NCBI RefSeq assembly: GCF_016735515.1
Contig: NZ_JAERQZ010000002.1
Location: forward strand, 62,001-126,000
DNA: 64,000 nucleotides
From: Piscinibacter sp. HJYY11
GTDB taxonomy: Bacteria; Pseudomonadota; Gammaproteobacteria; Burkholderiales; Burkholderiaceae_C
Direction: 5' to 3'
Positions within the stretch are counted from its first letter, which is position 1. Each line of letters starts with the position of its first letter. Below the pieces are notes generated by a model. That model saw only the letters and a program-made list of their open reading frames with translations. It had not been told where the DNA came from and did no database searches. The position numbers and the translations under genes are program-made. Of this stretch, positions 54,217 to 63,367 are shown piece by piece.

Positions 54217-56834
54217 TCTTCAGTGCTTTCAGTGGTGGGCTCGTCGCCCGAGTTGGCATCGTTCTCGACGATGCGTTGCAGGCCGCTCAGCTTGGAGCCA
54301 TCGTCCAGGGCGATCAGCGTGACACCTTGCGTCGCGCGACCGAGCTCGCGGATCTCGGAGACTCGGGTGCGCACGAGCACGCCCTTGTCGGTGATGAGCA
54401 TGATTTCATCGGCAGGCCGCACCAGGGTGGCGGCGACAACCTTGCCGTTGCGCTCGCTCTGTTGGATCGCGATCATTCCTTTGGTTCCCCGGCCGTGGCG
54501 GGTGTATTCCACGATGGAGGTGCGCTTGCCATAGCCGTTTTCGGTCGCGGTGAGAACGCTTTGCGTCTCGTCCTCGGCCACGAGCATCGCGATCACGCTC
54601 TGGCCGTCTTCCAGCATCATGCCGCGCACGCCGCGGGCACCACGGCCCATGGCACGCACGTCGTCTTCATCGAAGCGCACGGCCTTGCCGCCGTCGCTGA
54701 AGAGCATCACGTCGTGCTTGCCGTCGGTGAGCGCCGCGCCGATGAGGTAGTCACCTTCGTCGAGGTCGACGGCGATGATGCCGGCCTTGCGCGGGTTGCT
54801 GAATTCGTCCAACGAGGTCTTCTTCACCACGCCCTGCGCCGTGGCGAAGAACACGAAGTGGTCGGCCGGGAAGCTGCGGAAGCCATCGGTCAGCGGCAGC
54901 ACCACGTTGACCTTCTCGCCCGGCTGCAGCGGGAACATGTTGACGATCGGCTTGCCGCGCGATGCGCGCGAGCCCTGCGGCACTTCCCAGACCTTGAGCC
55001 AGTACACGCGGCCGCGGTTGGTGAAGCACAGAATGTAGTCGTGCGTGTTGGCGATGAAGAGCTGGTCGATCCAGTCGTCTTCCTTGGTCTGTGCTGCCTG
55101 CTTGCCCCGGCCGCCGCGCTTCTGCGCGCGGTACTCGCTGAGCGCCTGGCTCTTGATGTAGCCGGTGTGCGAGAGCGTGACCACCATGTCGGTGGGCGTG
55201 ATCAGGTCTTCGGTGCCGAGGTCTTGCGCGTTGTGCTCGATGGTCGAGCGGCGTGCGCCGATCTTGGTCTGGCCGAACTCGAGCTTGATGGCTTGCAGCT
55301 CGTCGGAAATGATGGTCGTCACGCGCGAGGGCGTGGCCAGGATGTCGAGCAGGTCGGCGATCTGCGCCATCACTTCCTTGTACTCGCCGACGATCTTGTC
55401 CTGCTCGAGGCCGGTCAGGCGTTGCAGACGCATCTGCAGGATCTCGCTGGCCTGGTCGTCCGACAGGCGATAGAGGCCGTCGGGCTGCATGCCGTATTCG
55501 CGCGGCAGGTTCTCCGGGCGGTAGGCATCGCGGCCGCCGGCGGTTTCCTTCTCGGCGCGGGCGAGCATTTCGCGCACCAGCGACGAGTCCCACGACTTGC
55601 TCATCAGCGCAGCCTTCGCGATCGGCGGCGTGGCCGAGGTCTTGATGGTCTCGATGAACTCGTCGATGTTGGCTAGCGCGACGGCCAGGCCTTCCAGCAC
55701 GTGGCCACGTTCACGGGCCTTGCGCAGCTCGAACACCGTGCGGCGGGTGACGACCTCGCGGCGGTGCTCCAGGAAGATCGCGATCAGGTCCTTCAGGTTG
55801 CACAGCTTGGGCTGGTTGTCGATCAGCGCCACCATGTTCATGCCGAAGGTGTCCTGCAGCTGCGTCTGCTTGTACAGGTTGTTCAGCACCACCTCGGGCA
55901 CTTCACCGCGCTTCAGTTCGATCACCACGCGCATGCCGGACTTGTCGGACTCGTCCTGGATGTGGCTGATGCCCTCGAGCTTCTTCTCGTGAACCAGCTC
56001 GGCCATGCGCTCGAGCAGGTTCTTCTTGTTCACCTGGTAGGGGATCTCGTCGACGATGATCGCCTGGCGCGCGCCCTTGTCGATGTCTTCGAAGTGGCAC
56101 TTGGCGCGCATCACCACGCGGCCGCGGCCGGTCTTGTAGCCCTCACGCACGCCGCTCGTGCCATAGATGATCCCGGCGGTGGGAAAGTCTGGCGCGGGGA
56201 TGATCTCGATCAGCTCGTCGATCGTGGCCTGCGGGTTCTTCAAGAGGTGCAGGCACGCATCGACGACTTCGTTGAGGTTGTGCGGCGGGATGTTGGTCGC
56301 CATACCAACCGCGATGCCTCCGGAGCCGTTGACCAGCAGGTTGGGCAGGCGCGTCGGCAGCACGAGTGGCTCTTTCTCCGAGCCGTCGTAGTTGGGTCCA
56401 AAGTCCACCGTCTCCTTGTCGAGGTCGGCGAGCATCTCGTGTGCGATCTTCGCCAACCTGATTTCGGTGTACCGCATGGCCGCGGCGTTGTCGCCGTCGA
56501 CCGAGCCGAAGTTGCCTTGCCCGTCGATGAGCATGTGGCGCATCGAGAAGTCTTGCGCCATGCGCACCGCGGTGTCATACACCGACTGGTCGCCGTGCGG
56601 GTGGTACTTGCCGATGACGTCGCCAACGATACGCGCAGACTTCTTGTAGGGCCGGTTCCAGTCGTTGTTCAGCTCGTGCATCGCGTAGAGCACGCGCCGA
56701 TGCACAGGCTTCAGGCCGTCGCGCGCATCGGGGAGAGCACGCCCCACGATCACGCTCATCGCGTAGTCGAGGTACGAACGCCGCATCTCCTCTTCGAGGC
56801 TGATCGGCAGGGTTTCCTTGGCGAACTGGGTCAT
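54213..56834 (-). CDS. gyrA: DNA gyrase subunit A
   Basis: Type IIA topoisomerase subunit of 873 residues. Catalytic Tyr122 in [34 protein letters not shown] at 78-96, and six C-terminal beta-pinwheel blades including the GyrA box QKRGGRGK. Position 83 (E. coli numbering identical) is Gln, not Ser or Thr. Introduces negative supercoils with GyrB. A -10-like TAGAAT on the minus strand (56900-56895) precedes the ATG. Confidence 0.98.
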   Translation of the reverse strand: MTQFAKETLPISLEEEMRRSYLDYAMSVIVGRALPDARDGLKPVHRRVLYAMHELNNDWNRPYKKSARIVGDVIGKYHPHGDQSVYDTAVRMAQDFSMRHMLIDGQGNFGSVDGDNAAAMRYTEIRLAKIAHEMLADLDKETVDFGPNYDGSEKEPLVLPTRLPNLLVNGSGGIAVGMATNIPPHNLNEVVDACLHLLKNPQATIDELIEIIPAPDFPTAGIIYGTSGVREGYKTGRGRVVMRAKCHFEDIDKGARQAIIVDEIPYQVNKKNLLERMAELVHEKKLEGISHIQDESDKSGMRVVIELKRGEVPEVVLNNLYKQTQLQDTFGMNMVALIDNQPKLCNLKDLIAIFLEHRREVVTRRTVFELRKARERGHVLEGLAVALANIDEFIETIKTSATPPIAKAALMSKSWDSSLVREMLARAEKETAGGRDAYRPENLPREYGMQPDGLYRLSDDQASEILQMRLQRLTGLEQDKIVGEYKEVMAQIADLLDILATPSRVTTIISDELQAIKLEFGQTKIGARRSTIEHNAQDLGTEDLITPTDMVVTLSHTGYIKSQALSEYRAQKRGGRGKQAAQTKEDDWIDQLFIANTHDYILCFTNRGRVYWLKVWEVPQGSRASRGKPIVNMFPLQPGEKVNVVLPLTDGFRSFPADHFVFFATAQGVVKKTSLDEFSNPRKAGIIAVDLDEGDYLIGAALTDGKHDVMLFSDGGKAVRFDEDDVRAMGRGARGVRGMMLEDGQSVIAMLVAEDETQSVLTATENGYGKRTSIVEYTRHGRGTKGMIAIQQSERNGKVVAATLVRPADEIMLITDKGVLVRTRVSEIRELGRATQGVTLIALDDGSKLSGLQRIVENDANSGDEPTTESTEE

Positions 56835-57104
56835 GCGGAGTGGGCAGAAAAGCCATGAAGGCAGGCACCGTTCGGCCTGCGCGCGAAACCCGCGATTCTA
56901 GGCGCTGGAACAGTGCTGTCGCAGTCGCGCAACATCGGGCTTTGCTTCGGTTTGCACCGATGGCAAAAGGCTTGGGTCCGAATACCCTATGGCACAATCG
57001 ATTGTCGGTGGGAAACGCCCGAGTTACTTGGGGTTTGCCAGTACTTCCCGATTCGGTTTAGCGTTTCTCGTTAGAACATCTGCCCTTTCCTTGAGAGGAG
57101 AACC
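56835..57104. promoter_or_regulatory. gyrA-ompA divergent intergenic region
   Basis: 270 bp with no gene. Minus strand: TAGAAT at 56900-56895 with a CGCGGG discriminator for gyrA. Plus strand: TTGGGT (56972-56977) and CACAAT (56993-56998), 15-nt spacing, for the OmpA-type gene, followed by an approximately 100-nt leader ending in GAGAGGAG. Confidence 0.5.
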
Positions 57105-57797
57105 ATGAAGAAACTGAACAAGGTCGCATCGCTCTTCGCAACCGCCACGCTCGCTATGGCTGCAGGCTCCGCGTTTGCCCAAGCCAAGTCCGTCGACAAC
57201 TGGACCAGCGGCTTTGGCCTGCCCTGGAAGGCTGGCGCCGCCGACCTGTGCTGGCGTGATGCGTTCTGGACCCCTGCGACCGCTCATCCCTCGTGCGATG
57301 GCGCACCGAAGGCTGCACCGGCCCCCGCTCCGGCACCTGCCCCGGCACCTGCTCCCGCCCCCGCGCCTGCTCCCGCCCCCGCGCCGGTTGCTCCGCCTCC
57401 CCCGGCTCCTGCCCCTGTGGCCCCGCCCGCTCCGGTGAGCGAGAAGGTCACCTTCGCCGCTGACGCCTTCTACGATGTGGGCAAGTCGGTGCTGAAGCCC
57501 GATGCCAAGGCCAAGCTGGATGACCTGGTCAGCAAGACCTCGGGTGTGAACCTGGAAGTCATCATCGCCGTGGGTCACACCGACTCCGACGGTTCGCCCG
57601 CCGCGAACCAGAAGCTGTCGGTTGCTCGTGCCGAATCGGTGAAGAGCTACCTGGTCAGCAAGGGCATCGAAGCCAACCGCGTCTACACCGAAGGCAAGGG
57701 CGAAGCATCGCCGGTCGCCGACAACAAGACGAAGGAAGGCAAGGCCAAGAACCGCCGTGTCGAGATCGAAGTGGTGGGTACCCGTACCCGTCGCTGA
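57105..57797 (+). CDS. OmpA-family outer-membrane / peptidoglycan-associated protein with Pro-Ala linker
   Basis: 230 residues. Signal peptide MKKLNKVASLFATATLAMAAGSAFA. A short mature segment with Trp/Cys residues, then a Pro-Ala linker (about 66-110) and an OmpA C-terminal peptidoglycan-binding domain: FAADAFYDVGKSVLKPDAKAKLDDL, VGHTDSDGSPAANQKLSVARAESVKSYL and NRRVEIEV. No 8-strand barrel of canonical OmpA is present. Highly expressed class, with strong RBS and terminator. Confidence 0.94.
   Translation: MKKLNKVASLFATATLAMAAGSAFAQAKSVDNWTSGFGLPWKAGAADLCWRDAFWTPATAHPSCDGAPKAAPAPAPAPAPAPAPAPAPAPAPAPVAPPPPAPAPVAPPAPVSEKVTFAADAFYDVGKSVLKPDAKAKLDDLVSKTSGVNLEVIIAVGHTDSDGSPAANQKLSVARAESVKSYLVSKGIEANRVYTEGKGEASPVADNKTKEGKAKNRRVEIEVVGTRTRR
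57348..57383 (+). repeat. Two exact copies of an 18-bp unit in the Pro-Ala linker
   Basis: The unit begins CCTGCTCCCGCC and the two copies are adjacent, within a longer imperfect Ala-Pro coding array (about 57310-57432). Prone to slippage, which would change linker length in steps of 6 residues without frameshift. Confidence 0.8.
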
Positions 57798-57815
57798 TCG
57801 CTGACTCGTGGTCTT

Positions 57816-57840
57816 AAAACCCCGCTTCGGCGGGGTTTTT
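57816..57840 (+). terminator. Rho-independent terminator with UUCG tetraloop
   Basis: CCCCGC-ttcg-GCGGGG stem followed by five T residues and preceded by AAAA, just after the OmpA-family gene. Confidence 0.95.
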
Positions 57841-57898
57841 CATTTTGACCGAGCGGGTTTCGTTATAGGCAGCGTGATTCTCTGGGTACCATTTTGAA

Positions 57899-58600
57899 AT
57901 GATCAATGCCGACCCTCAGGAGCTCAACAAATTCAGTGAGCTCGCCCATCGCTGGTGGGACCCGGAAAGCGAATTCCGGCCTTTGCACGAAATCAACCCG
58001 CTTCGGCTGGAGTGGATCAACGGCCATGCACCGCTTGCGGGCCGGCGTGTGCTCGACGTCGGTTGCGGCGGGGGCGTCCTGGCCGACTCGATGGCGCGCA
58101 AGGGCGCGAACGTCCTGGGCATCGATCTGGCGAGCAAGGCCCTGAAGGTCGCACAGCTGCATGCCGCAGAGGCGGGCACGCCGTCGATCGAATACCGCGA
58201 GGTGGCCGCCGAAGCCCTTGCGGAAGAGACGCCCGGGCAGTTCGACGTCGTGACCTGCATGGAGATGCTCGAGCACGTGCCTGATCCGTTCTCGGTGGTG
58301 CAGGCTTGCGCCAGGCTCGTGAAGCCTGGCGGTTCGGTCTTCTTCTCGACGATCAATCGCAACCCCAAGTCCTTTCTCTTCGCGATCGTCGGTGCTGAAT
58401 ACATGCTGAAGCTCCTGCCGCGTGGCACGCACGAATACGCGAGGTTCATCCGCCCAAGCGAGCTCGCGCAGTGGTGTCGTGATGCCGGTCTTTCACTTGG
58501 TCAGACGCGCGGCATGGAATACAACCCGCTGACACGCCGCTATTCGCTGTCGGCCGACGTCAGCGTGAACTACCTCTTCGCTTGCACGAAGCCCGCCTGA
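57899..58600 (+). CDS. ubiG: Ubiquinone O-methyltransferase UbiG
   Basis: 233 residues. Class I SAM methyltransferase: [29 protein letters not shown] is the UbiG signature, [16 protein letters not shown] the SAM motif I, and [13 protein letters not shown] motif post-II. Catalyses both O-methylations of ubiquinone. TACCAT ends 6 nt before the ATG. The stop overlaps gph by one base. Confidence 0.97.
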   Translation: MINADPQELNKFSELAHRWWDPESEFRPLHEINPLRLEWINGHAPLAGRRVLDVGCGGGVLADSMARKGANVLGIDLASKALKVAQLHAAEAGTPSIEYREVAAEALAEETPGQFDVVTCMEMLEHVPDPFSVVQACARLVKPGGSVFFSTINRNPKSFLFAIVGAEYMLKLLPRGTHEYARFIRPSELAQWCRDAGLSLGQTRGMEYNPLTRRYSLSADVSVNYLFACTKPA

Positions 58601-59274
58601 TGACAGGGCTTCGCGAGGACATCCGGGCGGTGCTGTTTGACCTCGACGGCACCTTGATCGACAGTGCGCCTGACCTGGCCGGTGCAGGCAACGACATGCG
58701 CAAGGCCCGGGGCCTGCCGCCGCTGCCGTATGAGACGTTCCGACCCATGGTGGGTGCAGGTGCGCGGGGAATGCTCGGCATTGCCTTGCAGATCACACCT
58801 GAGGACCCTGACTTCATCGCCCTGCGCGAGGAGTTCCTCAGCCGCTACGAAGCACGCATGAGCCAGGAGACGCATGTCTTCGAGGCGATGCACCCCGTCC
58901 TGGCCACGTTGCAGGCGCATGGCGTGCCCTGGGGCATCGTCACGAACAAAGCCGAGCGTTTCACCTTGCCCCTGGTCCGCACCTTGACGCTCGACGAGCG
59001 GGCAGCCGCCATCGTCGGTGGTGACACCACGCCGCATTCCAAGCCTCATCCTGAGCCGCTGCTGGAAGCCGCGCGGCGCATGGGCATTGCAGCCGACGCC
59101 TGCGTGTACGTCGGTGATGACCTGCGCGACGTGCAGGCCGGCCGAGCCGCGGGCATGGCCACGGTCGCTGCGGCCTGGGGTTATCTGGGCCAAGGCGACC
59201 CGATTGGCGCCTGGGGTGCAGACCATGTCATCGAAAGTCCCGGTGAGCTCTTGAACTTGCTGCGCCTGGCCTAA
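58600..59274 (+). CDS. gph: Phosphoglycolate phosphatase
   Basis: HAD hydrolase of 224 residues. Motif I LFDLDGTLIDSAPDL, motif II GIVTNKAERF, Lys in PHSKPHPEPLL, and motif IV YVGDDLRDVQAGRAAGM. The MTGLREDI start at ATG 58600 is coupled to ubiG (TGATG). Clears 2-phosphoglycolate from DNA-damage repair. The 3' end carries the ssrA promoter. Confidence 0.95.
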   Translation: MTGLREDIRAVLFDLDGTLIDSAPDLAGAGNDMRKARGLPPLPYETFRPMVGAGARGMLGIALQITPEDPDFIALREEFLSRYEARMSQETHVFEAMHPVLATLQAHGVPWGIVTNKAERFTLPLVRTLTLDERAAAIVGGDTTPHSKPHPEPLLEAARRMGIAADACVYVGDDLRDVQAGRAAGMATVAAAWGYLGQGDPIGAWGADHVIESPGELLNLLRLA

Positions 59275-59277
59275 ACT
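59251..59277 (+). promoter_or_regulatory. ssrA promoter within the 3' end of gph
   Basis: TTGAAC (59251-59256), 15-nt spacer, TAAACT (59272-59277). The mature tmRNA starts 12 nt after the -10, consistent with a short leader removed by RNase P. Confidence 0.6.
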
Positions 59278-59289
59278 AAGCACTTCTCT

Positions 59290-59662
59290 GGGGCCGACCT
59301 GGTTTCGACGCGGGTACGGAGTTGGCGCAGGGCATGCCGAGGACCAGTCCCCTCGTAAATCCATCTGGAAACAAAGTAACTGCGAACGACGAAACGTACG
59401 CACTCGCCGCTTAATACCGGTGAGCTTCGCAACGGTTGGCCGATGGGCCGGGTCTGAGGGGCAACCCGAGGGCTGCGAAGTCATTCACATTGGCTCGCTC
59501 TGAGTCGGGTCACTCGACCCAGGGCTAAATCAAGTGACTCGGGGTTCAGGTAGCGTGCTGCTGCGCGACCTGGGCCCTTAAAACCCAAATCAGACAGCTA
59601 CGCATGTAGAACTGTCCGGCAATGGCTTGCGGACGCGGGTTCGATTCCCGCCGGCTCCACCA
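59290..59662 (+). ncRNA. ssrA: tmRNA (SsrA), one-piece
   Basis: 373-nt RNA from GGGGCCGACCTGGTTTCGAC to the CCA end (CCGCCGGCTCCACCA), both halves of the tRNA-Ala-like domain with the T-arm GGTTCGATTCC. The tag reading frame is 59382-59414: GCG AAC GAC GAA ACG TAC GCA CTC GCC GCT TAA, encoding ANDETYALAA after the alanine from the tRNA part. Rescues stalled ribosomes with SmpB. Directly downstream of gph. Confidence 0.98.
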
Positions 59663-59717
59663 AATCGAAGCGAACGCCACCGATGACCTCGGTGGCGTTT
59701 TGCTTTGTGCTTCGAGC

Positions 59718-61388
59718 TCAGGTCGCGTCGTCGGGCATGGCCGACAGGCGCGACTCGCGGATGCGCGTCTTCGACAGCGCACCGGCCGATTCGAGGATCG
59801 GGTAGGCGATCGAGCAGATGTGCGAGTTGATGCGCTTCAGGTCGCTGATCAGGTCGAGGTGAAGCGAACTCGTCTCGATGCTCTGCGCGGTGTTGTCCTG
59901 CAGGCGGGCGATGTGGGCGGCGGCATATTCGTGCTCGAGGTCGCGGAAGCGCGCTTTCTCTTCCAGAAGCTTGCGAGCGTCGCGCACGTGGCCGTCGAGG
60001 AACACGCTCATCGCAAGCCGCAGGTTCGCGAGCAGCCGCTCGTGCAGGTGCACGATCTCGGCCATGCCCGCATCGGAGAAGCTTCGGTTCTTGCGCACCT
60101 TCTTGTCTTCCACGTCCTGTAGCACGCGCTCGATGATGTCGCCGATCTGCTCCATGTTGATGGTGAAGGAGACGATGTCGGTCCAGCGGCGGCTCTCGCG
60201 TTCCGACAGGGCTTCGTGCGAGATCTGCGTCAGGTAGAACTTGATCGCGGAATAAAGCTCGTCGACCGTGTCGTCGAGCTGGCGCAGCTGCTCGGCGAGG
60301 TCGAGGTCGTTGTTGCGGATGACCGGAAGCACGCCGCGCAGCATGGTCTCGACCACGTCGGCCTGGTGCAGGGCTTCGCGCGCTGCACAGCTGATGGCCA
60401 GCGAGGGCGTGGCCAGTGCCACGGGGTCGAGGTGGCGGGGGCGGGTGCTGCTCGCGGCGCCGTTCTTCTCGACCAGCCACCGGTCCACGGTGCGGCCGAC
60501 GAGACCAGTGAAGCTGATGAAGGTGATGGCGAGCACGAGGTTGAAGCCCAGGTGGAAGAACACCACCTGGTCGTGCACGTTGAACGCGAGCTGCTGCAGG
60601 AGCACGTGGATCTGCGGCATCAGCGGAATGGCCATCAGCACGCCGACGAGCTTGAAGATCAGGTTGCCGAGCGGGAGGCGGCGCACCTGCTGTGCGGCGT
60701 TGCCGGTGGCGATCATCGCGAGGAAGCCGCTGCCGAGATTGGCCCCGAGCACGAGCCCCAGGGCGACCGGCGTGGTCAGCATGCCCGACGCGGCCAGTGT
60801 GGCGGTCAGCAGCACGATCGCGAGGCTCGAATACGAGAGCACCGTGAGCGCGGCACCCACCACGATGTTGAGCATCACCTCGTTGGGCAGCGCGACCAGC
60901 AGGGCCCGCACGGCCGGCGCCTGGGTGAGCGGCTGGGTGGCGGCGACGATGAGCTGCAGCGCGAGCGTGATGAGCCCGAGACCGATCAGCACACGGCCGA
61001 TGCGGCCGGCCGCGCTGTTCTGCCGCGAGATGAAGAGCACCACGCCGACGAAGATGAGCAGCGGCGAGAGCCATGACAGGTCGAACGAGAACACCACCGC
61101 CATCAGGCTCGTGCCCACATCGGCGCCGAGCATCACGGCCAGCGCAGGCCCCGTGGTCACGAGGCCCTTGCCGACGAACGAGGCCACGATGAGGCAGGTG
61201 GCGGTGCTCGACTGCACGACGCTCGTGACGCCCAATCCTGCCGCCGCGGCGGAGAGGCGGTTGCTGAAGCTGCGCGAGAGGATCTGCCGTAGGTTCTCGC
61301 CGAAGACCCGCAGCATGCCGGTGCGCACGATGTGCGTGCCCCACACCAGCAGGGCAATCGCCGCGAGAAGGTTCAGCAGGTGTTGCAT
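59718..61388 (-). CDS. Na/Pi cotransporter family protein (NptA/PhoU-like)
   Basis: 556 residues. Two Na_Pi_cotrans repeats with the QSSTA motif (LGVTSVVQSSTATCLIVASF), a later second repeat in the middle TM region, and a C-terminal PhoU-like helical domain (about 340-540). About eight TM helices. Mediates Na-coupled phosphate transport, export or sensing. Second phosphate system in the window, after DUF47-pit. Confidence 0.92.
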   Translation of the reverse strand: MQHLLNLLAAIALLVWGTHIVRTGMLRVFGENLRQILSRSFSNRLSAAAAGLGVTSVVQSSTATCLIVASFVGKGLVTTGPALAVMLGADVGTSLMAVVFSFDLSWLSPLLIFVGVVLFISRQNSAAGRIGRVLIGLGLITLALQLIVAATQPLTQAPAVRALLVALPNEVMLNIVVGAALTVLSYSSLAIVLLTATLAASGMLTTPVALGLVLGANLGSGFLAMIATGNAAQQVRRLPLGNLIFKLVGVLMAIPLMPQIHVLLQQLAFNVHDQVVFFHLGFNLVLAITFISFTGLVGRTVDRWLVEKNGAASSTRPRHLDPVALATPSLAISCAAREALHQADVVETMLRGVLPVIRNNDLDLAEQLRQLDDTVDELYSAIKFYLTQISHEALSERESRRWTDIVSFTINMEQIGDIIERVLQDVEDKKVRKNRSFSDAGMAEIVHLHERLLANLRLAMSVFLDGHVRDARKLLEEKARFRDLEHEYAAAHIARLQDNTAQSIETSSLHLDLISDLKRINSHICSIAYPILESAGALSKTRIRESRLSAMPDDAT

Positions 61389-61474
61389 GGCTTGAGTCTA
61401 TCGCCGGGACATGGCCGAAATGGCTCAAAATGCCGGCTCCTTTCGAACCTACTGTTGGACTACTTGTTGGAGAG

Positions 61475-62293
61475 ATGGCCGTGGCAATGGACGTGGTGGA
61501 CTACGAGATCAAGGGCAGCGAGATGCAGTTCGTGGAGGTCGAGCTCGACCCCGGCGAGGCTGCCGTCGGCGAAGCGGGCAGCATGATGTTCATGGACGCC
61601 GGCATCAGCATGGACACCGTCTTCGGCGACGGTTCGCAAAACCAGGGCGGCATCTTCGGCAAGCTGCTCGGTGCCGGCAAGCGGCTCATCACCGGTGAGT
61701 CGCTCTTCACGACGGTCTACACGAACCAGGGGCAGGGCAAGCAGCGCGTGGCGTTCGCGTCGCCGTACCCCGGCAAGATCCTGCCGATGGACCTGAAGCA
61801 GCTGGGCGGCATGCTGATCTGCCAGAAGGATTCGTTCCTTTGCGCGGCCAAGGGCGTGTCGCTCGGCATCTTCTTCCAGCAGAAGATCTCGACCGGCTTC
61901 TTCGGCGGCGAAGGCTTCATCATGCAGAAGCTCGAGGGCGACGGCCTGGCGTTCGTGCACGCCGGTGGCACCGTGGTGCGCCGCGAGCTGAAGCCGGGCC
62001 AGACGCTCTTCATCGACACCGGCTGCCTGGTGGCGCTCACGCCCAACGTCAACTTCGAAGTGCAGTACGTCGGCAAGATCAAGACGGCCCTCTTCGGCGG
62101 CGAAGGTCTCTTCTTCGCCAAGGTCACCGGCCCGGGTACGGTGTGGGTGCAGAGCCTGCCGTTCTCGCGCCTGGCCTCGCGCGTGTTTGCGGCCGCGCCG
62201 CAGCGTGGCGGCAGCCGCGAAGAGGGCTCGGTGCTCGGCGGGCTCGCCGGTGGTGGCCTGTTGGGTGGCATTCTTGGCGGTGACGACGAGTAA
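61475..62293 (+). CDS. TIGR00266 / AIM24 family protein
   Basis: 272 residues. Beta-sandwich repeats with FVEVELDPGEAAVGEAGSMMFMD, SLFTTVYTNQGQGKQRVAFASPYPGKILPMDL, and late GGEGLFFAKVTGPGTVWVQSLPFSRLASRV. The C-terminus ends in a Gly-rich tail (GGLAGGGLLGGILGG). Function unknown; homologues include mitochondrial Aim24. ATG 61475 is provisional: GGAGAG sits only 2 nt upstream, and GTG 61481 or ATG 61487 are alternatives. Confidence 0.9.
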   Translation: MAVAMDVVDYEIKGSEMQFVEVELDPGEAAVGEAGSMMFMDAGISMDTVFGDGSQNQGGIFGKLLGAGKRLITGESLFTTVYTNQGQGKQRVAFASPYPGKILPMDLKQLGGMLICQKDSFLCAAKGVSLGIFFQQKISTGFFGGEGFIMQKLEGDGLAFVHAGGTVVRRELKPGQTLFIDTGCLVALTPNVNFEVQYVGKIKTALFGGEGLFFAKVTGPGTVWVQSLPFSRLASRVFAAAPQRGGSREEGSVLGGLAGGGLLGGILGGDDE

Positions 62294-62353
62294 GCCTCCC
62301 CGAGAGGGAACTTTGCGGAGGATGGCGCGCCTACACTAGCCGCCCGTCCTCCG

Positions 62354-63367
62354 GTGGTGCCTGTGTTGAATCCGTTTTCCGCTCTTTTGTCTGCGCTGGT
62401 GGCCGTGCTGGCCGCGCTCTGCTGCTCGTCGGCCCTGGCAGCCGACAAGCCGCCGATCTTCGTGCTGAATTCGCTCGACGCATCGATCAGCGTCATCGAT
62501 CCGGTGAGCTTTACCGAGCTCAAGCGCATCCCGACCGGCAAGGAGCCGCACCACCTCTACCTCACGCCCGACGAGAAGTCGCTCATCGTCGCCAATGCCT
62601 TGAGCGACTCGCTCACGCTGATCGACCCGAAGACGGGCGAGGTGCAGCGCACCATCACCAAGATCATCGACCCGTACCACCTGCGCTTCTCGCCCGACAT
62701 GAAGTGGTTCGTGACGGCGGCCAACCGGCTCGATCACGTCGACATCTACCGCTGGGAACCGCAAGACACGGCCACGCCGCTCAAGCTGGCTGGTCGCGTG
62801 CGCGCCACGCGCACCCCGAGCCACCTGGCGATCGACAGCAAGAGCACCACGGTCTACGCGTCGATGCAGGACAGCGACGAGCTGATGGCAATCGACCTCG
62901 CCACGCAGAAGCCGCGCTGGAAGATCGCCATCGGCAAGCTTCCCGCCGACCTGTACCTCACCCCTGACGACCGCCTGCTGATGGTGGGCCTGACCGGCGA
63001 CGAGTACGTGGAGGTCTACGACGTGACGCAGCCCACGCCCAAGCTCGTCAAGCGCATCCAGACGGGGGCCGGCGCGCATGCCTTCCGTTCGCGCGGAGAC
63101 GGCAAGCACGTCTTCGTCAGCAACCGGGTGGCCAACACCATCAGCATGGTCGACGTCCAGAGCCTTTCGGTGGTGGCGCAGCTGCCCGGCCCTGGCGGTC
63201 CCGATTGCATGGACCTGTCGTCCGATGGCAAGACCCTGATGGTCACCTCGCGCTGGGCGCGCAAGCTGAGCTTCATCGACATCGAGAAGAAACAGGTGGT
63301 TCGCCAAGTGGCGGTCGGCCGCTCGCCGCACGGCGTGTGGACGCTCGATCATGCGCCGCGCCGCTAG
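62354..63367 (+). CDS. Periplasmic YncE-like beta-propeller protein
   Basis: 337 residues with a signal peptide (about 1-30, cleavage near ALAAD). The rest is a seven-bladed beta-propeller of YncE/cytochrome cd1 type: FVLNSLDASISVIDP, EPHHLYLTPDEKSLIVANALSDSLTLIDP, and similar blades through HVFVSNRVANTISMVDV. No heme or metal motifs. GTG at 62354 or 62360. TACACT at 62331-62336 could be its -10. The stop overlaps the deacetylase start by 17 bp. Confidence 0.88.
   Translation: MVPVLNPFSALLSALVAVLAALCCSSALAADKPPIFVLNSLDASISVIDPVSFTELKRIPTGKEPHHLYLTPDEKSLIVANALSDSLTLIDPKTGEVQRTITKIIDPYHLRFSPDMKWFVTAANRLDHVDIYRWEPQDTATPLKLAGRVRATRTPSHLAIDSKSTTVYASMQDSDELMAIDLATQKPRWKIAIGKLPADLYLTPDDRLLMVGLTGDEYVEVYDVTQPTPKLVKRIQTGAGAHAFRSRGDGKHVFVSNRVANTISMVDVQSLSVVAQLPGPGGPDCMDLSSDGKTLMVTSRWARKLSFIDIEKKQVVRQVAVGRSPHGVWTLDHAPRR

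Noticed and set aside
59546..59662. A tRNA gene at the CCA-ending stem after gph
   Set aside because: The CCA end and T-arm belong to the 3' half of the tmRNA, whose 5' half and tag frame lie upstream.
59590..61428. A 612-residue frame covering tmRNA and the Na/Pi gene on the minus strand
   Set aside because: It lies in the wrong frame relative to the Na/Pi transporter, whose own frame has all the family motifs, and runs into the tmRNA gene.
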